A stretch of 5,279 bases of DNA from Acidimicrobiales bacterium (GTDB lineage Bacteria > Actinomycetota > Acidimicrobiia > Acidimicrobiales > VFJN01). The position numbers were made by a program, and so were the translations under genes. The notes below the pieces were generated by a model. It was not told the DNA's origin and ran no database searches. It saw only the letters and a list, made by a program, of their open reading frames with translations. Numbering within the stretch: position 1 is the first letter of the stretch; each line of letters opens with the position of its first letter. Location: contig JAFGPU010000243.1 in the NCBI GenBank assembly GCA_016936035.1, forward strand, positions 1-5,279. Direction: 5' to 3'. This document shows, one piece after another, positions 1 to 4,891 of this stretch.

Positions 1-377
1 ACGTAGATGATGTCGGGGCTGTGCGCCCGGATGTCGTCGACGTCGATGCGCAGCTTGGTGCGGACGCTGGGCAGCTTGTTCGTGAGGAAGACGTCGCTCG
101 TCGCCGCCAGCTTGTAGAGGATGTCGATGCCCTCGTCGGAGGTCAGGTCGAGCCCGATGCTCTGCTTGCCCCGGTTCGAGTGCTCGAGCAGCACGTGGAC
201 GTTGGTGCCCATGACCGCCAGCCCGCTCGAGGCCAGGCCCCGCATGGCGTCGCCCCGCTCGACGTGCTCGATCTTGATGACCTCGGCGCCCCAGTCGGCG
301 AGGAGCGCCGACGCTGCGGGGACGAACGTGTGCTCGGCGACCTCGAGAATGCGGACGCCCTGCATGACTGCGGCCAT
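1..377 (-). CDS. Class III (CaiB/BaiF) CoA-transferase, N-terminal part, cut by the window edge
   Basis: Family III CoA-transferases move CoA between carboxylic acids in the cytoplasm, often to activate a substrate for degradation. The 125 complete residues visible match the family's N-terminal Rossmann-like part: an opening strand G7-VRILEV-A14, then LLADWGAEVIKIEH (residues 25-38), ERGD (40-43), the conserved NRGKQSIGLDL (68-78), and a segment ending in D-I-I-Y at the edge. The catalytic Asp of the family lies further on and is outside the window, so activity cannot be judged. The start at position 377 is chosen because AAGGAGG sits 4 nt upstream; a second in-frame ATG at 365 would leave that site too far away. 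The gene is divergent from the amidohydrolase operon and shares its intergenic region. The phrase T-F-V-P-A-A (17-22) in place of the usual L-A-G-P suggests a particular actinobacterial subgroup. Family is secure; the acid used is unknown. Confidence 0.93.
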   Translation of the reverse strand, partial: MAAVMQGVRILEVAEHTFVPAASALLADWGAEVIKIEHVERGDAMRGLASSGLAVMGTNVHVLLEHSNRGKQSIGLDLTSDEGIDILYKLAATSDVFLTNKLPSVRTKLRIDVDDIRAHSPDIIY

Positions 378-381
378 GACC

Positions 382-388
382 CCTCCTT
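382..388 (-). promoter_or_regulatory. Ribosome binding site of the CoA-transferase gene
   Basis: The minus strand reads AAGGAGG here, a full match to the anti-Shine-Dalgarno core, 4 nt before the ATG at 377. It is the strongest ribosome site in the window and decides the start over the in-frame ATG at 365. Confidence 0.85.
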
Positions 389-410
389 GTCGTGCGCCAG
401 TATGACCGAG

Positions 411-416
411 ATGTTA
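411..416 (-). promoter_or_regulatory. Candidate -10 element for the CoA-transferase gene
   Basis: The minus strand reads TAACAT (416 down to 411), which fits the actinobacterial TAnnnT pattern. Transcription would start near 404, giving a leader of about 27 nt that includes the AAGGAGG site. No convincing -35 hexamer is seen at the proper distance, so this is a weak call. Confidence 0.3.
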
Positions 417-419
417 GGT

Positions 420-435
420 GGCGTGCATGCCCGCC
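420..435. promoter_or_regulatory. Candidate operator: 16-bp near-palindrome between divergent promoters
   Basis: GGCGTGCATGCCCGCC is symmetric at 7 of its 8 base pairs around the 427/428 centre; only 424/431 fails. It lies just upstream of the -10 candidate of the CoA-transferase gene, where a repressor dimer would block that promoter. Larger inverted repeats overlap it: 418-425 with 463-470, and 430-437 with 473-480, 8 bp each and perfect. No regulator gene is in the window, so the binding protein is unknown. GC-rich DNA gives such palindromes by chance more often than average. Confidence 0.35.
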
Positions 436-485
436 GGCCGATGACGGCGTCCTGTCCAGTGCCACGCCACTTCCGGCGGGAAAAG

Positions 486-515
486 TTGACCCAATCGTTA
501 GAAACGGCGTACCGT
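486..515 (+). promoter_or_regulatory. Promoter of the amidohydrolase operon, probably leaderless
   Basis: TTGACC (486-491) matches the -35 consensus at five of six positions, and TACCGT (510-515) fits TAnnnT, with an 18-bp spacer. Transcription would start at about 522-524, at or within 2 nt of the ATG at 524. The start has no Shine-Dalgarno sequence; the preceding bases are GCCGGGCC. Both facts fit a leaderless mRNA, a common class in actinobacteria. The spacer contains a short dyad, CGTT-AGA-AACG (496-506), and the -10 sits inside ACGG-CGTA-CCGT (504-515). Confidence 0.6.
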
Positions 516-523
516 GCCGGGCC

Positions 524-1720
524 ATGACGACACGGCTTGGGTCTCCGGTCTTCGACTCCGACAACCACCTGTACGAGACGAAGGAGGCGTTCACCCGCCA
601 CCTGCCCGACCGCTACAGGGGCGCCATCGACTACGTCGAGGTGCGGGGCCGGACGAAGATCGTCGTCCGGGGCACGATCAGCGAGTACATCCCCAACCCG
701 ACCTTCGAGGTCGTGGCCCGTCCGGGCGCGCAGGAGGAGTACTTCCGCGTCGGCAACCCCGAGGGGAAGTCGTACCGCGAGATCGTCGGCGAGCCGATGC
801 GCGGCATCCCGGCGTTCCGCGAGCCGGGGCCCCGCCTCGAGCTCATGGACGAGCAGGGCCTCGACCGGACGCTGATGTTCCCCACGCTGGCCAGCCTGCT
901 CGAGGAGCGGATGCGCGACGCCCCCGCGCTGGTGCACGCGGTGGTCCACTCGCTCAACGAGTGGATCTACGAGGAGTGGACCTTCAACTACGAGGACCGC
1001 ATCTTCCCCACGCCGGTCATCACCCTGCCGATCGTCGACAAGGCCATCGAGGAGCTCGAGTGGGCGGTCGAGCGCGGCGCCCGCGTGGTGCTGATCCGGC
1101 CGGCGCCGGCGTCGGGTTTCGGGGGCTCCCGCTCGATCGCCTTCGAGGAGTTCGACCCGTTCTGGCAGGCCGTGGTCGACGCCGGCGTGCTGGTGGCGAT
1201 GCACGCGTCCGACAGCGGCTACTCGCGCTACCAGGCCGACTGGACCGGGCCGCAGGAGATGCTGCCGTTCCGGCCCGACCCCTTCCGCATGCTGACCATG
1301 GGCAAGCGGCCCATCGAGGACACGATGGCCGCGTGCGTGTGCCACGGCCTCTTCACCCGCTTCCCCGACCTGCGGGTGGCGTCGGTCGAGAACGGCGGCG
1401 ACTGGGTCGCACCCTTCATCGAGCACCTCGAGGACGTGCACCGCAAGATGCCCCAGGCCTTCGACGAGGATCCGGTCGAGGCGTTCAAGCGCAACGTCTA
1501 CGTGAACCCGTTCCACGAGGACGACATCGACGAGCTGGTCGGCCTGATGGGCGTCGACCACCTGCTCTTCGGCTCCGACTACCCGCACCCGGAGGGCCTG
1601 GCCGATCCCTGCAGCTACGTCGACCACCTGCCCGACGGGATGGCGGAGGACGCCATCGCCGCCGTGATGGGTGGCAACCTGAGCCGGCTGATGGGCGTCG
1701 ACGTGCCCGCTGCGGCCTGA
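524..1720 (+). CDS. Amidohydrolase family protein (Amidohydro_2 type, metal-dependent TIM barrel)
   Basis: This 398-residue protein belongs to the amidohydrolase_2 group, which includes ACMSD-like decarboxylases, resorcylate decarboxylases and lactone hydrolases. Visible marks are the strand-1 motif F10-D-S-D13-N-H15, the phrase RLELMDEQGLDR (104-115), the strand-5 His in V-A-M-H227-A, the helix and strand TRFPDLRVASVENGGDW (278-294), the strand-8 metal Asp in F-G-S-D352-Y-P-H-P, and a closing G-N-L-S-R-L-M-G (384-391). Likely metal ligands are D13, H15, H227 and D352, by position in the family. It has no signal peptide, so it should be cytoplasmic. The ATG at 524 is chosen over an in-frame GTG at 392, because the extra 44 residues are unlike the family and the promoter would lie inside them. 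It heads an apparent operon, 48 nt before the dehydrogenase gene. Hydrolysis, decarboxylation and hydration all remain possible; the substrate is unknown. Confidence 0.9.
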   Translation: MTTRLGSPVFDSDNHLYETKEAFTRHLPDRYRGAIDYVEVRGRTKIVVRGTISEYIPNPTFEVVARPGAQEEYFRVGNPEGKSYREIVGEPMRGIPAFREPGPRLELMDEQGLDRTLMFPTLASLLEERMRDAPALVHAVVHSLNEWIYEEWTFNYEDRIFPTPVITLPIVDKAIEELEWAVERGARVVLIRPAPASGFGGSRSIAFEEFDPFWQAVVDAGVLVAMHASDSGYSRYQADWTGPQEMLPFRPDPFRMLTMGKRPIEDTMAACVCHGLFTRFPDLRVASVENGGDWVAPFIEHLEDVHRKMPQAFDEDPVEAFKRNVYVNPFHEDDIDELVGLMGVDHLLFGSDYPHPEGLADPCSYVDHLPDGMAEDAIAAVMGGNLSRLMGVDVPAAA

Positions 1721-1768
1721 CACCCGCCGCCCGATCACGAGCAAGACGCTGAGGGGAAGAGGAACGAC

Positions 1769-2539
1769 ATGGACCTGAGTGGACGATCTGCACTGGTGAC
1801 CGGTGGCGCCGGTGGTCTGGGCGGCGCGACCGTGCGCCGGTTGGCCGCCCTCGGCGTCGGGGTGGCGATCTTCGACCGCGACACCGATCGCGGGGCCGAG
1901 CTGGCCAAGGAGCTGGGCGACGGCGCGGTCGCCGTCGGGGGCGACGTCAACGACGACGACGACGTCGCCGCAGCCATCGAGGCCGCCCGCTCGGTCGGCA
2001 CGTTCTCGCTGGTGGTGAACGTCGCCGGGGGTGGCGTCGGCGGCGGGCGCACGGTGGCGCGCGACGGGACGCCCCACGACAAGGCCGCCTTCGTGGGCAC
2101 GATGGAGATGAACGCCTTCGGCACCTTCAACGTGACCCGGCTGGCCGCCGCGGCGATGGCCGGCAACGAGCCCGACGAGCACGGCCAGCGCGGCGTGGTG
2201 GTCAACACGGCCTCCATCGCCGGCATCGAGGGCCAGACCGGGCAGCTCGCCTACGCCGCCGCCAAGGCCGCCATCCTCGGCATGACGCTGCCGCTGGCCC
2301 GCGACCTCGGCGCCGTCGGCATCCGGGTCTGTGCCATCGCCCCCGGGACGATGGGCACGCCGATCATGCTCAGCGTGCCCGAGCAGATGCAGGAGCAGCT
2401 GGTCAAGAGCATCATCTTCCCCAAGCGCATGGGCAGGCCGGAGGAGTTCGCCCAGCTGGTCGAGTCGATCGCCCGCAACCCGTACCTCAACGGCGAGAAC
2501 ATCCGGCTCGACGGCGCCCTGCGCTTCCCACCGAAGTAG
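1769..2539 (+). CDS. HSD10-like short-chain dehydrogenase (3-hydroxyacyl-CoA dehydrogenase type)
   Basis: A 256-residue classical SDR that should oxidise a 3-hydroxyacyl-CoA with NAD+. The cofactor motif is T11-G-G-A-G-G16-L-G18, and the acidic D36 after the second strand favours NAD over NADP. D59-V60 contacts adenine, N84-V-A-G87 replaces the usual NNAG, and the catalytic set is N115, S149, Y162 and K166. Several stretches match human HSD17B10 closely as I recall it: NEPD (133-136), INTAS-like V-N-T-A-S (145-149), the EGQ-GQ-AY segment (154-162), GMTLP-ARDL (171-180), IAPG (190-193) and the C-terminal NGE-IRLDGA-R. HSD10 is 261 residues, so length agrees. That family acts on 2-methyl-3-hydroxybutyryl-CoA and straight or branched 3-hydroxyacyl-CoAs. 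AGAGG lies 6 nt before the ATG. Its place between an amidohydrolase and a thioesterase fits a CoA-ester degradation route. Confidence 0.93.
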   Translation: MDLSGRSALVTGGAGGLGGATVRRLAALGVGVAIFDRDTDRGAELAKELGDGAVAVGGDVNDDDDVAAAIEAARSVGTFSLVVNVAGGGVGGGRTVARDGTPHDKAAFVGTMEMNAFGTFNVTRLAAAAMAGNEPDEHGQRGVVVNTASIAGIEGQTGQLAYAAAKAAILGMTLPLARDLGAVGIRVCAIAPGTMGTPIMLSVPEQMQEQLVKSIIFPKRMGRPEEFAQLVESIARNPYLNGENIRLDGALRFPPK

Positions 2540-2542
2540 CCC

Positions 2543-3379
2543 GTGCTCACCATCGACGCCCTGGTCGGGGCGCTCGACCTCGAGCCGGCCGGCCCCGGCC
2601 GCTACCGCGCCGGGAACGTCGATGCCGGCCACGGGGTGATCTTCGGCGGCCAGCTGCTGGCGCAGTCGCTCGTGGCCGGCCTGGCCGGGCACGAGGGGAA
2701 GAGCGTCAAGACGGTGCACACGGTGTTCGCGCGCGGGGGCCGACCGGACGCGCCGGTCGACATCGCGGTCGAGGGCATGCACGCCGGCCGGGCGTTCGCC
2801 AGCAGCACGGTCACGATCAGCCAGGGCGAGCGGCTGTGCACCCGGTCGCTCGTGCTGCTCACGGCCGACGAGCCCGACTTCATCCGCCACGCGGATCCCA
2901 TGCCCGAGGCGCCGGGCCCCGGTGGTGGCCGCCCGGCGGGTGACGGTGAGGGCGCGTGGCAGGTCCGCATCGCGGGCGACGTCGACGTCGACGACCCCGA
3001 GGCGGTGGGGCCCGCCGATCTCGACGTGTGGACCCGCTTCGCCGGTGCACCGGACGACCCCACGGTCGACCAGGCGCTCCTCGCGTTCGCCACCGACGGG
3101 TTCCTCATCGCGACGGCGATGCGGCCCCATGCCGGGGTGGGGCAGGCGCAGGCCCACGTCACGGTCTCGACCGGGGTCGTCAGCCACACGCTGACCTTCC
3201 ACGAGCCGGCCCCGGCCCGCGAGTGGCTGCTGCTGTCGCACCACAGCCCGTACGCCGGCCGTGGGCGCTGCTACGGGACGGCCGACGTGTTCCGCGCCGA
3301 CGGGGCGATGGTCGCGTCGTACGTGCAGGACGGGATGATCCGGCCGCTCCCCGCCGAGCGTGCCGGGTCCGTTCTCTGA
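2543..3379 (+). CDS. TesB-type acyl-CoA thioesterase (double hotdog)
   Basis: A 278-residue cytoplasmic enzyme that hydrolyses acyl-CoA to free acid and CoA; E. coli TesB is 286 residues. The first hotdog carries I-F-G-G-Q37-L-L-A-Q-S (33-42), VHTVFARGG (58-66), and V-E-G-M-H-A-G-R-A-F (76-85). A Gly/Pro-rich linker spans roughly 120-140. The second hotdog carries F-A-T-D185-G-F, the S-H-T-L-T-F-H-E-P strand (214-222), EWLLL (227-231), YAGRGR (237-242) and V-Q262-D-G-M-I-R (261-267). D185 and Q262 align with TesB Asp204 and Gln278; the third residue, Thr228 in TesB, has no clear counterpart (V212 by gap-free count from the strand, or T210). The GTG start lies 3 nt after the dehydrogenase stop, with no good ribosome site, which implies translation coupled to the gene before it. 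The substrate chain cannot be read from sequence. Confidence 0.92.
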   Translation: MLTIDALVGALDLEPAGPGRYRAGNVDAGHGVIFGGQLLAQSLVAGLAGHEGKSVKTVHTVFARGGRPDAPVDIAVEGMHAGRAFASSTVTISQGERLCTRSLVLLTADEPDFIRHADPMPEAPGPGGGRPAGDGEGAWQVRIAGDVDVDDPEAVGPADLDVWTRFAGAPDDPTVDQALLAFATDGFLIATAMRPHAGVGQAQAHVTVSTGVVSHTLTFHEPAPAREWLLLSHHSPYAGRGRCYGTADVFRADGAMVASYVQDGMIRPLPAERAGSVL

Positions 3380-3406
3380 GGACGGCAGCGCTCGGTGACG
3401 GTGACC

Positions 3407-3422
3407 CGCCGACCGTTCGGCG
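3407..3422 (+). terminator. Hairpin after the thioesterase gene, possible operon terminator
   Basis: CGCCGA (3407-3412) pairs perfectly with TCGGCG (3417-3422) around the 4-nt loop CCGT, 27 nt after the thioesterase stop. More GC-rich pairing follows at once: CCCGG (3427-3431) with CCGGG (3435-3439), or GCCCG (3426-3430) with CGGGC (3441-3445). There is no T tract, so a classical intrinsic terminator is not shown; many actinobacterial terminators lack one. It could equally be an operator, since it contains one copy of the 12-bp repeat. Confidence 0.35.
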
Positions 3423-3498
3423 AGCGCCCGGCGGCCGGGTCGGGCTGCTCGGGGCCCTGTTCATGAGGGGTGGACTCCACTACGGTCCGACCGTTCGG
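3409..3498. repeat. Exact 12-bp direct repeat in the thioesterase-thiolase gap
   Basis: CCGACCGTTCGG occurs at 3409-3420 and again at 3487-3498, 78 bp apart, both in non-coding sequence. The second copy sits in the dyad ACCG-tt-CGGT (3490-3499), overlapping ACGGT-ccg-ACCGT (3482-3494), so three ACCG/CGGT half-sites follow one another. A duplicated regulator site is the simplest reading; a chance repeat is possible in GC-rich DNA. Confidence 0.45.
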
Positions 3499-3512
3499 TA
3501 CAAGATTCGGAG

Positions 3513-3538
3513 CGTCGTTGCCGGGCGTTGCAACGACG
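3513..3538. promoter_or_regulatory. Candidate operator: 9-bp perfect inverted repeat upstream of the thiolase gene
   Basis: CGTCGTTGC (3513-3521) and GCAACGACG (3530-3538) are perfect inverse copies with an 8-bp spacer. A 10-bp perfect palindrome, CGTTGCAACG (3526-3535), overlaps the right arm. CGTTGC therefore occurs twice in direct order exactly 10 bp, about one helical turn, apart (3516 and 3526), plus once inverted. The site covers the region where the -35 of the thiolase promoter should be. A repressor such as a TetR-family protein is plausible, but no regulator gene is in the window. Confidence 0.5.
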
Positions 3539-3553
3539 TTCTCACCATGCGAG

Positions 3554-3561
3554 TATATCGT
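3554..3561 (+). promoter_or_regulatory. Candidate -10 region for the thiolase gene
   Basis: TATATCGT holds two overlapping candidates, TATATC (3554-3559) and TATCGT (3556-3561); the latter fits TAnnnT. It lies in a conspicuously AT-rich patch in otherwise GC-rich DNA, about 70 nt before the gene. The -35 is weak: bases 3531-3536 read CAACGA. Transcription would start near 3566-3568. A weak -35 under an inverted repeat may point to regulated expression. Confidence 0.4.
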
Positions 3562-3629
3562 TCACAGTGACGGCGGGCACACCGGCTCGGCTGCGAGGCC
3601 GGCCCGGGTGCTCCCGAGGGAGAGAGGGG

Positions 3630-4814
3630 ATGTCGATGGCAGACGCTGTCGTCGTGTCCACGGCGCGAACCGCCATCGGCACGGCGTTCAAGGGCACGCT
3701 CGTCGACGTCGACGCGTTCGAGCTCGGCACCCGGGTGGTCGCCGAGGCCGTCGGGCGCGCCGGGGTCGACCCTGCCCTCATCGACGACGTCGTGTTGGGC
3801 GAGTCGCTCTACGGCGGCGGCGACATCGCCCGCTACGCCGCGATCGAGGCGGGCCTCGACCACGTGGCCGGGGTCGCCCACAACCGCCACTGCGCCTCCG
3901 GCCTGGCGGCGCTGACCACCGCGGCCGCCACCGTCCGGGCCGGCATGGACCGGGTGGTGATCGCCGGCGGGGTGCAGTCGTCGTCGACGTCACCCCGGTC
4001 GACCCGGCGCACCCCGGGCACCGACGAGTGGGACGACTGGTTCTCGCCGACCCACCGCGACCGGCCCACCGCCCCCAACATGGACATGTCCATCACGGTG
4101 GGGTGGAACGCGGCGGTCGAGGCCGGCGTCACCCGCGAGGAGATGGACGCGTGGGCGCTGCGTTCGCACCAGCGGGCCGTCGCGGGCATCGACAACGGCA
4201 GCTTCACCGACGAGATCGTCCCCATCGACGTCGTGCGGCGTGACGGCACGCGGACGACCTTCGCCGTCGACGAGCACCCCCGCCGCGACACGACCATGGA
4301 GCGCCTGGCGTCGCTCAAGCCGCTGCACCCCGAGATCGAGGGCTTCAGCATCACGGCGGGCAACGCCTGCGGCGCCAACGACGGCGCCGCCGCCGTGGTC
4401 GTGGCCGAGCGCGACCTCGCGGAGGCGAACGGGCTCGAGCCCCTCGCCGCCGTCCGGGCGTGGGCGTCGGTGGGGGTGCCGCCCGAACGGACGGGGCTGG
4501 CACCGACGGTCGCGATCCCCAAGGCGCTCGACAGGGCCGGCCTGACGGTCGACGACGTCGCCCTGTGGGAGATCAACGAGGCGTTCGCCTCGATGTGCGT
4601 GGCCACCACCCGCGTCCTCGGCATCGACGAGGGCATCGTGAACGTGCTCGGCAGCGGGTGCAGCCTGGGCCACCCCGTGGCCATGACGGGGACGCGCATG
4701 GTCGTCACCCTCATCCACGAGCTGCGCCGACGGGGCGGCGGCACGGGCGTGGCCGCGATGTGCGCGGGCGGCGGCATGTCGTCCGCCGTGGTGCTGGACG
4801 TGCCGGCGCCATGA
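3630..4814 (+). CDS. Thiolase family protein (acetyl-CoA acyltransferase)
   Basis: A 394-residue thiolase, the usual length, that should cleave 3-ketoacyl-CoA with CoA or run the reverse condensation. The nucleophile is C88 in N-R-H-C-A-S-G-L (85-92). The other catalytic motifs are N316-E-A-F-A, H348 in S-L-G-H-P (345-349), and C378-A-G-G-G-M. Apart from C88 these numbers equal those of the Zoogloea biosynthetic thiolase (C89, N316, H348, C378). Two positions differ from the norm: C247 in G-N-A-C-G-A-N-D-G where Ser is usual, and A351 where the H-P-x-G motif has Gly. The start at 3630 has GAGGGA 8 nt upstream; ATG at 3636 (2 residues shorter) is nearly as good, with GAGAGGGG 6 nt before it. 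A TTG at 3528 would add 34 non-family residues. It appears to be a new transcription unit, continuing into the importer gene. Substrate chain length is unknown. Confidence 0.94.
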   Translation: MSMADAVVVSTARTAIGTAFKGTLVDVDAFELGTRVVAEAVGRAGVDPALIDDVVLGESLYGGGDIARYAAIEAGLDHVAGVAHNRHCASGLAALTTAAATVRAGMDRVVIAGGVQSSSTSPRSTRRTPGTDEWDDWFSPTHRDRPTAPNMDMSITVGWNAAVEAGVTREEMDAWALRSHQRAVAGIDNGSFTDEIVPIDVVRRDGTRTTFAVDEHPRRDTTMERLASLKPLHPEIEGFSITAGNACGANDGAAAVVVAERDLAEANGLEPLAAVRAWASVGVPPERTGLAPTVAIPKALDRAGLTVDDVALWEINEAFASMCVATTRVLGIDEGIVNVLGSGCSLGHPVAMTGTRMVVTLIHELRRRGGGTGVAAMCAGGGMSSAVVLDVPAP

Positions 4815-4880
4815 CCGTCGAGCCCGGTGCCGGTGGCGCCGCTGACCAGCCCGACCGCGACAACCGATCGACACGACCAC

Positions 4881-4886
4881 AAGGGG
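4881..4886 (+). promoter_or_regulatory. Ribosome binding site of the substrate-binding protein gene
   Basis: AAGGGG lies 5 nt before the ATG at 4892. It decides that start over an in-frame ATG at 4811, which overlaps the thiolase stop as ATGA but has no ribosome site. Confidence 0.7.
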
Positions 4887-4891
4887 AACGA

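Noticed and set aside
392..523. Upstream GTG start for the amidohydrolase adding 44 residues
   Set aside because: The added residues are unlike the family, no ribosome site precedes them, and the best promoter would lie inside the gene.
2982..2998. Tandem GTCGAC-like repeats in the thioesterase gene
   Set aside because: They encode alternating Asp and Val in the linker region and reflect codon choice, not a DNA repeat element.
143..3244. A minus-strand frame open for over 1000 codons, antisense to three genes
   Set aside because: Its product is a low-complexity mix of Arg, Ala, Gly, Val, His and Asp with no recognisable domain. It lies opposite three well-supported genes and is the usual mirror of GC-rich codons.
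3528..3629. TTG start for the thiolase adding 34 residues
   Set aside because: The added part is Arg/Gly-rich and unlike any thiolase N-terminus, and it would begin upstream of the -10 candidate. The family start falls at 3630 or 3636.
4483..4490. CCGAACGG, the reverse complement of the core of the 12-bp repeat
   Set aside because: It is only 8 bp, lies inside the thiolase coding sequence and has no matching flanks, so chance is the better explanation.
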